Numbered from the stretch's first letter, positions 8,397 to 17,193 are shown. The stretch: DNA of 64,000 bases from Rhizobium laguerreae (GCF_002008165.1 NZ_MRDM01000002.1:186001-250000), one strand, 5' to 3'. A program made the numbers and translations. The notes: generated from the sequence alone by a model not told the origin.

Positions 8397-9368
8397 TCAT
8401 TTCACAAGCTTACCGATTGCCTCGATCTCATTCGTCCATATGCCCGCTGCATAGTTTGGCGGCAGCCGCGCCAGTTGCGCGGGGTCGTCGATGCCGGTGG
8501 AAAAATCGCTGCCGCGATAGGGGCCGAGCACGAAAACCTCGGTCCCGGCATCTGCCATCCGGTTGAGAAAACGATCCGGCCAGCCCCAGAGCCACGGCGC
8601 GATATTGATCGGCACCAGCATCATCGCGTGTTTGCATTCGTCCGGCAGCAGGCCGGTCCAGCCATAGCCGATATAGCCGGTGAGGCAGCCCTTCAGGCTC
8701 TTGCGCGAGGCAGTCTTGATATCGGGTGCCATCAGGCGGAGCACGTAGATTGGCTCGTCGCCACCATAGACGATGATCTCCGCCCGCCGCTCAGTGGAAA
8801 GCCCGTTGAGCACGGCGGCGAGCTTTTCGCCCTCGGAGGGATCGCGGCTCTTGACGTTGATCAGGAAGCGCCGATCCGGAAAGGTGGACAGCACCTCGGC
8901 AAGCGTCGGCATCATGCCGATGCCCCGGCCGCGAAAGGGAAAGGTCTTGCCGCCATCGGCGGTATAGCCATAGCCGATGTCGAGCCTCTTCATGTCAGCC
9001 ATCGAATGCTCGCGGGTGACGCCATGCCCGTCGGTTCGGCAGTCGAGCGTCCAATCGTGAAAAACCGCAAACTGCCCGTCCGTCGTCGGATGCACGTCGA
9101 TCTCGACTATATCGGCGCCGGCCGCAAAACCTGCCTGCATCGACGGAAGTGTGTTTTCCAGATAGTCGTGTTTCGGCGGCAGCATGCGGCTCGCCGTGCA
9201 GGTGTCGTTCTTGAGATCGGTTTCGTCGAACCGCTGGGCGATGCCGCGATGGGCGAGCAGCACCGGCTTTCCCGGCCGATGTTCGGCGAGCAGGCTGGTA
9301 TTGTTGAGGTAGATGCCGGCGACTGCAACCGCGATCGCCGCGGCGCAATAGAAAAGCTTCCTGCCCAA
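8397..9368 (-). CDS. Glycerophosphodiester phosphodiesterase family protein
   Basis: This 323-residue protein has an N-terminal hydrophobic segment (signal anchor or uncleaved leader, about residues 4-22) and a GDPD-type TIM barrel. The family's first catalytic motif (LLAHRG) is followed by GADIVEIDVHPTTDG and FHDWTLD, giving the His/Glu/Asp set that binds the metal and cleaves glycerophosphodiesters. It should act outside the membrane. The start chosen is TTG 9368, because GAGGGGG lies eight bases upstream; no ATG in frame has a comparable site. Later barrel motifs are weak compared with GlpQ or UgpQ, so the substrate may differ. It diverges from the hydrolase at 9464, leaving about 95 bases for both promoters. 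Confidence 0.85.
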   Translation of the reverse strand: MGRKLFYCAAAIAVAVAGIYLNNTSLLAEHRPGKPVLLAHRGIAQRFDETDLKNDTCTASRMLPPKHDYLENTLPSMQAGFAAGADIVEIDVHPTTDGQFAVFHDWTLDCRTDGHGVTREHSMADMKRLDIGYGYTADGGKTFPFRGRGIGMMPTLAEVLSTFPDRRFLINVKSRDPSEGEKLAAVLNGLSTERRAEIIVYGGDEPIYVLRLMAPDIKTASRKSLKGCLTGYIGYGWTGLLPDECKHAMMLVPINIAPWLWGWPDRFLNRMADAGTEVFVLGPYRGSDFSTGIDDPAQLARLPPNYAAGIWTNEIEAIGKLVK

Positions 9369-9463
9369 GTTAATCCCCCTCTGGTTGCATCGACGAGCAA
9401 GTGCTAGAAAGCGATTCCGGTTGTTCTTGGGCTGTTTTCTGGCTTTTCTATGCTGCGACAACA

Positions 9464-10285
9464 ATGAGTCTGATTGCTATGGAATTTGACGACGACGAGC
9501 TTATCCATTTCGAAGCGCACGGCGCTGCCCCGTTGCCGCCGGCGGCAGTCGACGGTCATGTCGCGCACGACGGCGCCCGTATCTGGTATGCGAGCTATGG
9601 CTCTGGCCCACCCGTCATTCTGCTGCATGGCGGCCTCGGCCATAGCGGCAACTGGGGCTATCAGGTCCCGGCGCTCGCGCGCCGCGGCCGCCGCGTCGTG
9701 CTGATCGACAGCCGCGGCCATGGACGAAGCACCCACGATTCCCGTCCTTATAGCTATGAGCTGATGGCTTCAGATGTGCTCGCCGTCATGGACGAACTGC
9801 ATCTCGACAAGGCGGCCATCATCGGCTGGAGCGACGGAGCCTGCATCGCTCTGATCCTCGCCATGGCGGCGCCGTCGCGGGTCGAGGGCGTCTTTTTCTT
9901 CGGCTGCAACATGGATCCGAGCGGCACGCGGGAATTCGTCGCGACTCCGGTCATCGACCGATGCTTCAGCCGGCACGCCAAGGACTATGCCGCATTGTCC
10001 GCCACGCCGGATGATTTTAATCCATTCGTCGAGGCGGTCAGCCTGATGATGCGGACGGAGCCGAATTATCAGGCCGCCGACTTGGGCCTGATCCGCGTGC
10101 CGGTTGCGATTGTCCTTGCCGAGCACGACGAATTCATCAAGCCGGACCATGCCGAATATCTTGCCCGCAGCATTCCGAACGCTGAGATGATTTATCTCAC
10201 AAGCGTCAGCCATTTCGCGCCGCTGCAGCGGCCGTCGCAATTTAATGCCGCCGTGGAATCCTTCCTCGATGGAATAGGGCCGTGA
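9464..10285 (+). CDS. Alpha/beta hydrolase
   Basis: This 273-residue soluble alpha/beta hydrolase has the oxyanion motif LLHGGLGHSG, the nucleophile elbow GWSDGA, an acid candidate in AEHDEF and the catalytic His in VSHFAP near the C-terminus. The full catalytic triad is therefore present. Start choice is uncertain: ATG 9464 (MSLIAMEF) and ATG 9479 are both possible and the frame opens at 9401. The substrate cannot be read; relatives are esterases or peroxidase-like hydrolases. Only about 90 bases separate it from the exonuclease gene downstream, so readthrough is possible. Confidence 0.88.
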   Translation: MSLIAMEFDDDELIHFEAHGAAPLPPAAVDGHVAHDGARIWYASYGSGPPVILLHGGLGHSGNWGYQVPALARRGRRVVLIDSRGHGRSTHDSRPYSYELMASDVLAVMDELHLDKAAIIGWSDGACIALILAMAAPSRVEGVFFFGCNMDPSGTREFVATPVIDRCFSRHAKDYAALSATPDDFNPFVEAVSLMMRTEPNYQAADLGLIRVPVAIVLAEHDEFIKPDHAEYLARSIPNAEMIYLTSVSHFAPLQRPSQFNAAVESFLDGIGP

Positions 10286-10372
10286 CGATCGCCGGGGTTG
10301 ACCGCGGCGCATTCGCCAGTCCCTTCTTCCCGCCCTCTGGCCTCGCGCCCATTTGCCGCTATCTCTCGTTTC

Positions 10373-11383
10373 ATGAGACCTGATGCGCTGCTTTATCCCG
10401 CCCCCGAGGGGCTCTATTGCCCGGAAGGCGGCTTTTATGTCGATCCGGTGCGGCCCGTCGAGCAGGCGCTCGTCACCCACGGCCATTCGGACCATGCCCG
10501 CCCCGGCCATGTGAACGTGCTTGCCACCCGCCAGACGCTCGACATCATGCGCTTGCGTTACGGCGACGGTTTCTGCGCCAGCGAGCAGGCGGCAGCTTTC
10601 GGCGAGGAACTGCTGGTCAACGGCGTCAAGGTAAGTTTTCACCCGGCCGGCCATGTGCTCGGCTCCGCCCAGATCGCCATCGAGAAGAACGGTACCCGCA
10701 TCGTCGTCTCCGGCGACTACAAGCGCCGCCCCGACCCGACCTGCGCCGCCTACGTGCCGGTTGCGTGCGATGTCTTCATCACCGAGGCGACCTTCGGCCT
10801 GCCGGTCTTCCATCATCCCGATCCGATGGACGAGATTGGCAAGCTTTTGGCATCGCTGCGGCAATTTCCCGAGCGAACCCATCTCGTCGGCGCCTATGCG
10901 CTCGGCAAGGCCCAGCGCGTCATCCGGCTGCTGCGCGATGCCGGTTATGCCGAACCGATCTATATCCACGGCGCCATGGAAACTCTCTGCGACTATTACA
11001 TCGGGCAGGGCATCGATCTCGGGGAACTACTGCCGGCGACAATCGAAAGCCGCGACAAATCCGCCTTCAGGGGTGCGGTCGTCATCGGCCCGTCATCGGC
11101 CTTCGCTGACCGCTGGGCCCGGCGCTTTAACGAGCCGCTGCCGGCCTTCGCCTCCGGCTGGATGATGGTGCGCCAGCGCGCTAAGCAGCTCGGCGTCGAA
11201 CTGCCGCTCGTCATCTCCGATCATTGCGACTGGCCGGAACTGACGGAAACAATCCGGGAGCTTCACCCGGCCGAGGTCTGGGTAACGCATGGCCGCGAGG
11301 AGGCCCTGGTGCGCTGGTGCCAATTGCAGGGCATCAAGGCGAAGCCGCTGCATCTGGTGGGTTACGAGGACGAGGGGGATTGA
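10373..11383 (+). CDS. Ligase-associated DNA exonuclease (metallo-beta-lactamase fold)
   Basis: This 336-residue protein belongs to the metallo-beta-lactamase/beta-CASP nuclease group that travels with bacterial ATP-dependent DNA ligases. The metal motif HGHSDHARPGH is visible near residue 35, with later metal ligands in HPAGHVLGSAQ and SGDYKRRPDP and a beta-CASP-type ending (SDHCDW, VTHGREE). ATG 10373 is chosen because it begins the conserved MRPDALLYP; the frame opens earlier at 10298. It precedes the DNA ligase gene by 280 bases. Known relatives form a DNA repair cassette with a ligase, a helicase and a phosphoesterase; only the first two partners are present here. Confidence 0.9.
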   Translation: MRPDALLYPAPEGLYCPEGGFYVDPVRPVEQALVTHGHSDHARPGHVNVLATRQTLDIMRLRYGDGFCASEQAAAFGEELLVNGVKVSFHPAGHVLGSAQIAIEKNGTRIVVSGDYKRRPDPTCAAYVPVACDVFITEATFGLPVFHHPDPMDEIGKLLASLRQFPERTHLVGAYALGKAQRVIRLLRDAGYAEPIYIHGAMETLCDYYIGQGIDLGELLPATIESRDKSAFRGAVVIGPSSAFADRWARRFNEPLPAFASGWMMVRQRAKQLGVELPLVISDHCDWPELTETIRELHPAEVWVTHGREEALVRWCQLQGIKAKPLHLVGYEDEGD

Positions 11384-11469
11384 AAGTGGAGTTTGTCGCT
11401 GAGAACCGCTCCCCAATCGCTGCCCACAAGGGGGAGGGGCGTTCGTGCCGCGCCCGTCGCATTTCTCGC

Positions 11470-11625
11470 TCCCTCATTCCTGTGCTTGTCACAGGAATGC
11501 AGCCACCGCGCGTCGGCGCGGTGAAAGACTCATGCAACGAAAAAGAGCGTCCCGCGTCCAAGGACTTGGACGCACTGGATTCCTGTGACATCCCTCGGGT
11601 CAAGCCCGAGGACAGGAATGAGGGA
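11470..11625. repeat. Mosaic palindromic repeat between exonuclease and ligase
   Basis: Two related hairpins lie in this spacer. ATTCCTGTG (11476-11484) pairs with CACAGGAAT (11490-11498). ATTCCTGT (11579-11586) pairs with ACAGGAAT (11612-11619) and encloses CCTCGGG/CCCGAGG. The flanks are CCCTCATTCC and GGAATGAGGG, so the whole is also roughly symmetrical. This looks like a rhizobial intergenic repeat rather than a gene. Confidence 0.65.
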
Positions 11626-11663
11626 GCACCCGTGGGGCCTCTCCACGCCAGTGGGAGGCACCC

Positions 11664-13289
11664 ATGAAAGCCTTCGCCGATCTCCTCGACCGCCTGGTGC
11701 TGACCCCCGGCCGTAACGGCAAGCTGAAGCTTCTCACCGACTATTTCCGCGACACGCCGGACCCTGACCGCGGTTACGGCCTTGCCGCCATCGCCGGCAC
11801 GCTGGAGGTGCGCAACGTCAAGCCCGCCATGCTGCGCGAGCTGGTGCTGGAGCGTATGGACGAGGTGCTGTTTCGCTATTCCTACGACTATGTCGGCGAT
11901 CTTGCCGAAACCATCTCGCTCGTCTGGGATAATGAGAGGGATATCGACCGCTCGGCCCTTGCCCAGCCGCGCCTCGGCGAGATCGTCACCGGCATGAATG
12001 CCCTCGGCCAAACCGAAGTCCGCAGCTACGTCCGCGACCTTCTCGACCGGCTGGATTCGTCCGGCCGTTTCGCCTTCATCAAGCTTGCCACCGGCGCCAT
12101 GCGCATCGGCGTTTCCGCCCGCCTTGCCAAGCAGGCGCTCGCCGATCTCGGCGACAAGGACGTCACCGAGATCGAAACTCTCTGGCATGGCCTGCAGCCG
12201 CCCTATGAGACGCTGTTCGAATGGCTGGCGGGTGGCGGCGAAAAACCGGTCCTGGCCACACCGGCGATATTTCATTCCGTCATGCTCGCCAATGCGGTGG
12301 AGGAGGGGGATCTGACCGGTCTCGATCCGGCGAATTATGCAGCCGAATGGAAATGGGACGGCATCCGCGTCCAGCTCTCCCGCTCCGGCGACAGGCGCAA
12401 GATCTATTCCCGCTCCGGCGACGACATATCAGGCGCCTTTCCCGATATTCTCGACGCGATCAATTTTTCCGGCGTCGTCGACGGCGAGCTGCTGGTCGGC
12501 GGCACCGCCCGCTCCAATAGCCCGACCCGCACCTTCTCGGACCTGCAGCAGCGCCTGAACCGCAAGACGGTGACGGCAAAGATGCTTGGCGATTACCCCG
12601 CTTTCATCCGCACCTATGACCTGCTCTTCGATGGCGACGACGACGTCCGCGGCCGCACCTATATCGATCGCCGCGACCGGCTGACCGAGATCATCGACCG
12701 CGCCCCCCATGACCGTTTCGACCTCTCGCCGCTCGTGCCGTTCTCGTCGTGGGAAGAGCTCGATACTCTGCGCGCCGCCCCGCCCGATCCGGTCATCGAA
12801 GGCCTGATGATCAAGCGCCGCGACAGCATCTACCAGGCCGGCCGCATGAAGGGTCCCTGGTTCAAGTGGAAGCGCGACCCCTATAATGTCGATGCGGTGC
12901 TGATGTATGCCCAGCGCGGCCACGGCAAGCGCTCCAGCTACTATTCCGATTTCACCTTCGGCGTCTGGGCCGATGACGAGGACGGCGAACAGCTGGTGCC
13001 CGTCGGCAAGGCCTATTTCGGCTTCACCGATGCCGAGCTCGAGGTGCTCGACAAATTCGTGCGCAATAATACCACCGAGCGTTTCGGCCCGGTGCGGGCC
13101 GTGCGCGCCGACAAGGATTTCGGCTTCGTCGTCGAAGTGGCCTTCGAGGGCATCAACCGTTCGACCCGGCACAAATCGGGGGTCGCCATGCGCTTCCCCC
13201 GCATCGCCCGCCTTCGCCCCGACAAACCCTCCTACGAGGCCGACCGGCTGCGCACGCTGATCGCCATGATCGAGGCCAAGCCGGCGTGA
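11664..13289 (+). CDS. ATP-dependent DNA ligase (repair-type)
   Basis: This 541-residue protein seals DNA nicks using ATP. The adenylation motif KWDGIR places the reactive lysine at about residue 230 (EWKWDGIRVQ). Other nucleotidyltransferase motifs follow: SRSGDDIS, DGELLVGG, EGLMIKRR and WFKWKRDP, with an OB-fold C-terminal domain (about 420-541). An N-terminal DNA-binding domain occupies about 1-200. Length and motif order fit the bacterial ligase that pairs with the upstream exonuclease. The main replicative ligase should be the NAD-dependent LigA elsewhere, so this one probably serves repair. ATG 11664 follows GGGAGG. Confidence 0.94.
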   Translation: MKAFADLLDRLVLTPGRNGKLKLLTDYFRDTPDPDRGYGLAAIAGTLEVRNVKPAMLRELVLERMDEVLFRYSYDYVGDLAETISLVWDNERDIDRSALAQPRLGEIVTGMNALGQTEVRSYVRDLLDRLDSSGRFAFIKLATGAMRIGVSARLAKQALADLGDKDVTEIETLWHGLQPPYETLFEWLAGGGEKPVLATPAIFHSVMLANAVEEGDLTGLDPANYAAEWKWDGIRVQLSRSGDRRKIYSRSGDDISGAFPDILDAINFSGVVDGELLVGGTARSNSPTRTFSDLQQRLNRKTVTAKMLGDYPAFIRTYDLLFDGDDDVRGRTYIDRRDRLTEIIDRAPHDRFDLSPLVPFSSWEELDTLRAAPPDPVIEGLMIKRRDSIYQAGRMKGPWFKWKRDPYNVDAVLMYAQRGHGKRSSYYSDFTFGVWADDEDGEQLVPVGKAYFGFTDAELEVLDKFVRNNTTERFGPVRAVRADKDFGFVVEVAFEGINRSTRHKSGVAMRFPRIARLRPDKPSYEADRLRTLIAMIEAKPA

Positions 13290-13405
13290 AGTTGCAAGCC
13301 CTGCGCAACAATGACGCAGGGCAATATTTTCAACAGCATGTGTATTGGCGGCAACGATCTTCCGGTGCAGATTCTGCGTGCCGGGGAAATGATGGATGCT
13401 GCGTT

Positions 13406-14326
13406 ATGAGCTCGCGTGAACGAAATTCCCTTTTCCTCCAGCGCCGTGCCATCCTGGCGGGTCTTGCCGGCGCACTTATCCTGCCGCGCATGGCGGCCGC
13501 GTTCGATGTCCCGGACGAGCCGCGCCTTGCCAAGCGCGACTATACCAAGGTCCGCCACCATTTCCGCACCAAGCTGTTGCAGAAGGGCCCGGCGCCCGAC
13601 AAATACGAACCGCTGAATGCGCCTGCCGATGCCGACAAGATCTTCTACCGCTCCGGTTACGGCGAGCTGGAGCTGGCGGCCTTTGTCTCGAAATACAAGC
13701 GCGAGCGCGCCGCCAGGCCGGCCGTGCTCTTCCTGCACGGCGGCAATGCCATGGGCATCGGCCATTGGCAGCTGATGAAGCCTTATACGGATGCTGGTTA
13801 CGTGGTGATGATGCCGTCGTTGCGCGGCGAAAACGGCCAGATGGGCAATTTCTCCGGCTTCTACGACGAGGTCGACGACGTGCTCGCCGCCACCGAGCGC
13901 CTGGCGCATCTGCCGGGCGTCGATTCCGAGCGCCTCTTCATCGCCGGTCACAGCATCGGCGGCACGCTGACAATGCTGACGGCGATGAGCACCCACAAAT
14001 TCCGCGCCGCTGCACCGATTTCAGGCAACCCCGATGCCTTCCGCTTCTTCAACCGCTATCCCCAGGACATCCGTTTCGACGATAGCAACGCGCATGAATT
14101 CGAGGTGCGTTCGGCGCTATGTTACGCCCACAGCTTCAAATGCCCGGTCCGTGTCGTCCACGGCACCGAGGAGCCGCATTTCAACGACCGCGCCGATCTG
14201 CTGGCCCGCCGCGCCCGCGGCGCCGGCGTTCCCATCGAGACGGAAACCGTCGCCGGCAACCACACCTCGGCGCTGCCGGCCGAGATCGAACAGAGCATCC
14301 GCTTCTTCCGCGGGGTGGCGGCCTGA
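13406..14326 (+). CDS. Exported alpha/beta hydrolase (prolyl-oligopeptidase/DLH-like)
   Basis: This 306-residue hydrolase has an N-terminal leader with an RR pair (QRRAILAGLAGALILPRMAAA), so it is probably exported, possibly by Tat. The alpha/beta fold is clear: LFLHGGNA (oxyanion), GHSIGGT (nucleophile Ser), a Glu/Asp candidate after VVHGTEEPHF, and the His in AGNHTSALP. The nearest groups are dienelactone hydrolase and the S9 prolyl oligopeptidases. ATG 13406 is chosen because it begins just before the leader; the frame opens at 13286. The substrate is unknown. It is followed about 100 bases later by the first L,D-transpeptidase. Confidence 0.82.
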   Translation: MSSRERNSLFLQRRAILAGLAGALILPRMAAAFDVPDEPRLAKRDYTKVRHHFRTKLLQKGPAPDKYEPLNAPADADKIFYRSGYGELELAAFVSKYKRERAARPAVLFLHGGNAMGIGHWQLMKPYTDAGYVVMMPSLRGENGQMGNFSGFYDEVDDVLAATERLAHLPGVDSERLFIAGHSIGGTLTMLTAMSTHKFRAAAPISGNPDAFRFFNRYPQDIRFDDSNAHEFEVRSALCYAHSFKCPVRVVHGTEEPHFNDRADLLARRARGAGVPIETETVAGNHTSALPAEIEQSIRFFRGVAA

Positions 14327-14432
14327 CTTTCGCCGCCGCCTTTCCCACATCAACGCCAGCTTCGCGCCAGCCGCAGATGCCATCGTTCCGGCAGATATCG
14401 CTGTCTCGCCGATCGTTGATAAGGGTGGTTCC

Positions 14433-15239
14433 ATGAATTTTCTGCGCCGGGTCTTCCCACTTGCCGGGCTCGTGATTGCGGTTGCGTCGCTGAGCGGCTG
14501 CAACATCCTCATTCCCGATGTCGCCGCCGATTCGCCCGCCCGCTTCGTCCAGGAAACCTCGCCGGTCTTCTATCAGCCGCCCGGCGTCGATCCGCGCCGG
14601 GTTCGGCCGATCCCCGATCAGCCGGTGCCGCAGACGCGCGAGCTCTACAAGACCCAGTTCCACCAGACCTATGGCCTGCCGGTCACCAATCCCGTGCACA
14701 TGGCGATGTATGGCCAGCAGCGTGACGAGGATTTCACCCTGCCGGCGATCCCGGTCAGCCGCGTGCAGCCGCAGTTCCTGCGCCAGGAGGTCGATTATCA
14801 GACGACCGAGCGCCCCGGCACGGTGGTCATCGATACCAAGGCGCATTTCCTCTATTTCGTCGAGGGCAGCGGCAAGGCGATGCGCTACGGCGTCGGTCTC
14901 GGCCGCGACGGTTACTCTTGGTCCGGCCGCGGCGTCATCCAGTGGAAGCAGAAATGGCCGCGCTGGACGCCGTCGGTCGAAATGGTCTCGCGCCAGCCAG
15001 AAGTTCGCCCGTTTGGCGCGGAGAATGGCGGCATGAATCCGGGGCTGATGAACCCGCTCGGCGCCCGCGCCATGTATATCTTCAAGGACGGGCAGGATAC
15101 GCTCTACCGTGTCCACGGCACACCCGACTGGCAGTCGATCGGCAAGGCCACCTCGTCGGGCTGCGTGCGCATGCTGAACCAGGACGTCGTCGATCTCTAC
15201 GACCGCCTTCCTGCCAAGGCCGAGATCGTTGTGATGTAG
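14433..15239 (+). CDS. L,D-transpeptidase lipoprotein (YkuD/ErfK family), copy 1
   Basis: This 268-residue envelope enzyme has a lipoprotein leader (SLSGC lipobox near residue 21). The YkuD domain (about 125-268) carries the catalytic motif, with His in RVHGTPDW and the reactive Cys in SSGCVRML. It should cross-link peptidoglycan stem peptides, or attach proteins to them, through L,D bonds. The same domain and the motif RWTPSVEMV are repeated in the next gene, which is clearly a paralogue. ATG 14433 is chosen because it gives the lipoprotein leader. The two copies are 177 bases apart on one strand. Confidence 0.93.
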   Translation: MNFLRRVFPLAGLVIAVASLSGCNILIPDVAADSPARFVQETSPVFYQPPGVDPRRVRPIPDQPVPQTRELYKTQFHQTYGLPVTNPVHMAMYGQQRDEDFTLPAIPVSRVQPQFLRQEVDYQTTERPGTVVIDTKAHFLYFVEGSGKAMRYGVGLGRDGYSWSGRGVIQWKQKWPRWTPSVEMVSRQPEVRPFGAENGGMNPGLMNPLGARAMYIFKDGQDTLYRVHGTPDWQSIGKATSSGCVRMLNQDVVDLYDRLPAKAEIVVM

Positions 15240-15416
15240 TGCTGCAACAGCGCTTCCCATATCGTCTGCTTCTGGCGGGACACGTCTGCGTGAAGCTATG
15301 GTTTATTTGGCGCAAGCCGATAGATATTCCTAATATCGTTATCGGCATCGGACGAATCACCGGTTTAACCGGCGTCTTGTCCGGCTTCCCGTATCAAAGG
15401 AAATCAGTCTCGCGTC

Positions 15417-16151
15417 ATGAGCTTCGATAGACATCTTTCCCGCCGCAGCTTTCTTTCCTATTCGGCGTTGACCGCAGCCTCTGCGCTCACCGGCTGCGCC
15501 TCCTCAGCCAACACCGTGACATCAGGCGATACGACGATCATTTACCGTTCGCCCATGCGCCTGTTCCAATCGATGGGAACATCGAGCGTGCCGAGCGGGG
15601 CGGAACTTGCCGTCATGTATGGCCCCATCGAAGACGGCGGCTTTCTCATTCCAGCCGTTCCCTACGAGCAGATCGATCCGCGCTATTATCGCCAGCGCGT
15701 CGTCGATCCCACTGGTCAGCCCCCCGGCACCATTGTCGTCGATACGCCGTCGCGCTTCCTCTATCTCGTCCAGGGCGACGGCATGGCGATGCGTTACGGC
15801 GTCGGCATCGGCCGCGAGGGTTTCGCCTGGCAGGGGTCGGGCGTCATCCAGTGGCGTCAGAGATGGCCGCGCTGGAAGCCGCCGAACGAGATGGTCGCCC
15901 GTCAGCCCGAACTCGTCAAATATTCGATCGAGAACGGCGGCATGGAGCCGGGTCTGAAGAACCCGCTTGGCGCCCGCGCGCTCTATATCTTCTCGAACGG
16001 AGAGGACACGCTCTACCGCCTGCACGGCAATCCCGACTGGCGCTCGATCGGCAAGGCCGTCTCGTCGGGCTGCGTGCGGCTGATGAACCAGGATATCATC
16101 GATCTCTACGACCGCGTGCCGACAAAGGCGCCCATCGTCGTCTGGCAATGA
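15417..16151 (+). CDS. L,D-transpeptidase (YkuD/ErfK family), copy 2
   Basis: This 244-residue paralogue of the preceding gene has a leader that combines a twin-arginine motif (SRRSFLSYSAL) with a lipobox (LTGC near residue 26), so it may be a Tat-exported lipoprotein. The catalytic motif is intact (LHGNPDW, SSGCVRLM). The two proteins align through the domain (RYGVGIGREGFAWQGSG here, RYGVGLGRDGYSWSGRG in copy 1). It is shorter before the domain than copy 1. A strong terminator follows at 16158. Confidence 0.93.
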   Translation: MSFDRHLSRRSFLSYSALTAASALTGCASSANTVTSGDTTIIYRSPMRLFQSMGTSSVPSGAELAVMYGPIEDGGFLIPAVPYEQIDPRYYRQRVVDPTGQPPGTIVVDTPSRFLYLVQGDGMAMRYGVGIGREGFAWQGSGVIQWRQRWPRWKPPNEMVARQPELVKYSIENGGMEPGLKNPLGARALYIFSNGEDTLYRLHGNPDWRSIGKAVSSGCVRLMNQDIIDLYDRVPTKAPIVVWQ

Positions 16152-16157
16152 TCGTCA

Positions 16158-16200
16158 CCGAGGCGGCCGCAATCCGGCCGCCTCGGATCGATCGCTTTTC
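16158..16200 (+). terminator. Rho-independent terminator after L,D-transpeptidase 2
   Basis: A perfect 12-bp stem CCGAGGCGGCCG (16158-16169) / CGGCCGCCTCGG (16175-16186) closes a five-base loop. A short T-run (16196-16199) follows ten bases later. Stem strength and placement seven bases after the stop codon support a terminator. Confidence 0.75.
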
Positions 16201-16302
16201 CCGGGCAAGCCGGTGCTTTCCCCCAGGCAAGTGGTTGCTTTGTCCCAGGCAAGGTGGCGCTTTGCCCCGGAAAAACAGGTGCTTTCTCCTGAGGCAAGAG
16301 CT
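16194..16302. repeat. Five degenerate 22-bp tandem repeats
   Basis: Five units begin with GCTTT at 16194, 16215, 16237, 16259 and 16281. Three of them share a core close to GCTTT-N(2-3)-CCCAGGCAA; unit 4 departs from it. Spacing is 21 to 22 bases, about two helical turns, so the same face of DNA is presented each time. They lie between a terminator and the cold-shock gene. No coding function is apparent. The remainder, 16303-16499, is the leader and promoter region of that gene. Confidence 0.7.
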
Positions 16303-16499
16303 TCATTTTGCCCCCTCGAGAGAATTATTTTCCGAAATACCATTGCTTAATTTGGTAAATATCCTACATGGTGCGTATCGAATTGCTTGCGACCTTTGTC
16401 CACGCGCTTGAGCGCTCCGTCAGATATCCTCTCAACATCGATACGGCTTGTCGGACATCTTTCCGCAGGCGAACATAAACGGTTGAAAAGGAGATCGTT

Positions 16500-16709
16500 A
16501 TGAATTCAGGCGTCGTCAAGTGGTTCAATGGCACCAAAGGTTTTGGCTTCATTCAGCCCGATGATGGTTCTACGGACGTTTTTGTCCATATCTCAGCGGT
16601 TGAACGCGCCGGAATGCGCGAACTCGTTGAAGGTCAGAAGATCCGCTACGATCTCGTCCGCGACAAGAAGTCCGGCAAGAATTCGGCCGACAACCTTCAG
16701 GCCGCATGA
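16500..16709 (+). CDS. Cold-shock domain protein (CspA family)
   Basis: This 69-residue single-domain protein binds single-stranded nucleic acid. Both RNA-binding motifs are intact: KGFGFI (RNP1) and VFVHIS (RNP2). The length is normal. AAAAGGAGA sits before ATG 16500. A long upstream region without genes (16303-16499) fits the long structured 5' leader that many cold-shock mRNAs have, though no specific structure was established. A terminator follows at 16790. The genome probably has several csp genes, so the symbol is left open. Confidence 0.95.
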   Translation: MNSGVVKWFNGTKGFGFIQPDDGSTDVFVHISAVERAGMRELVEGQKIRYDLVRDKKSGKNSADNLQAA

Positions 16710-16740
16710 TTTGTCATTCGCCTACGCTGACCACGGATGT

Positions 16741-16776
16741 ACTGGCAGCGGGCTGACCAAACTGGCAGCGGGCTGA
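16741..16776. repeat. 16-bp direct repeat after csp
   Basis: ACTGGCAGCGGGCTGA occurs at 16741-16756 and again at 16761-16776, an exact direct repeat with a 20-base period. It lies between the csp stop and its terminator. It could be a local duplication; no function is evident. Confidence 0.8.
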
Positions 16777-16789
16777 GTGACTGGAAGAG

Positions 16790-16815
16790 GTCGGGTTCGA
16801 GCCCGGCCTTTTTGC
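16790..16815 (+). terminator. Rho-independent terminator of csp
   Basis: GTCGGG (16790-16795) pairs with CCCGGC (16802-16807) including one G-T pair, with a six-base loop, followed by CTTTTT and further T residues. This is a reasonable intrinsic terminator about 80 bases after the csp stop. Confidence 0.6.
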
Positions 16816-16873
16816 TTTGCGCAGGCCTTGTGATTGACCGATTGAGCAGCCGAAGAGTTGAAGGGACGCTGAA

Positions 16874-17158
16874 ATGGGCAGACAAAACTATAAAGTCGGC
16901 GACATGATCGTGCTGAAATCCGGCCTCACTCGAACGGCGAAAGCCAACAAGCGGTGCCGGATCTCCAGCATCCTGCCCAACGACCACGGGCATGTGCAAT
17001 ATCGTGTCCAGTTCGACGCGGAGAATTTCGAGCGCCGCATCACCGAGGCCGACATCGACACCGGTGAATCTCCGTCGAGGGCTTCCCCCGAGGTGGCGGC
17101 CAAGTCCGACGGCGCCGAGCCCTGGCTGAAGTTTTCGAGCATCAAAATCGGGAAGTAG
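16874..17158 (+). CDS. Small conserved-looking hypothetical protein
   Basis: This 94-residue soluble protein of unknown function starts [17 protein letters not shown], which reads like a small beta-barrel or KOW/SH3-like start. It then has two short strands ([16 protein letters not shown]) and a disordered Ser/Pro/Ala-rich linker before a Trp-containing tail. No Cys pair or membrane segment is present apart from one Cys. AAGGGACGCTGAA precedes the ATG. It lies between the csp terminator and rpsU in the same direction. I do not recognise a named family. Confidence 0.7.
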   Translation: MGRQNYKVGDMIVLKSGLTRTAKANKRCRISSILPNDHGHVQYRVQFDAENFERRITEADIDTGESPSRASPEVAAKSDGAEPWLKFSSIKIGK

Positions 17159-17160
17159 TT

Positions 17161-17193
17161 CCGGGTTTTTTATTTGGCCCGGGTTTTTTATTT
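17161..17193. repeat. 15-bp direct repeat with T6 tracts before rpsU
   Basis: CCGGGTTTTTTATTT occurs at 17161-17175 and 17179-17193, exactly repeated with an 18-base period, directly after the hypothetical gene's stop. Each unit places a T6 tract after GGG. It might take part in termination of the upstream gene or form part of the rpsU promoter region. Confidence 0.7.

Noticed and set aside
16790..16807. GGTTCGAGCCC, resembling the T-loop of a tRNA
   Set aside because: No acceptor, D or anticodon arms can be built around it. It fits the loop of the csp terminator.
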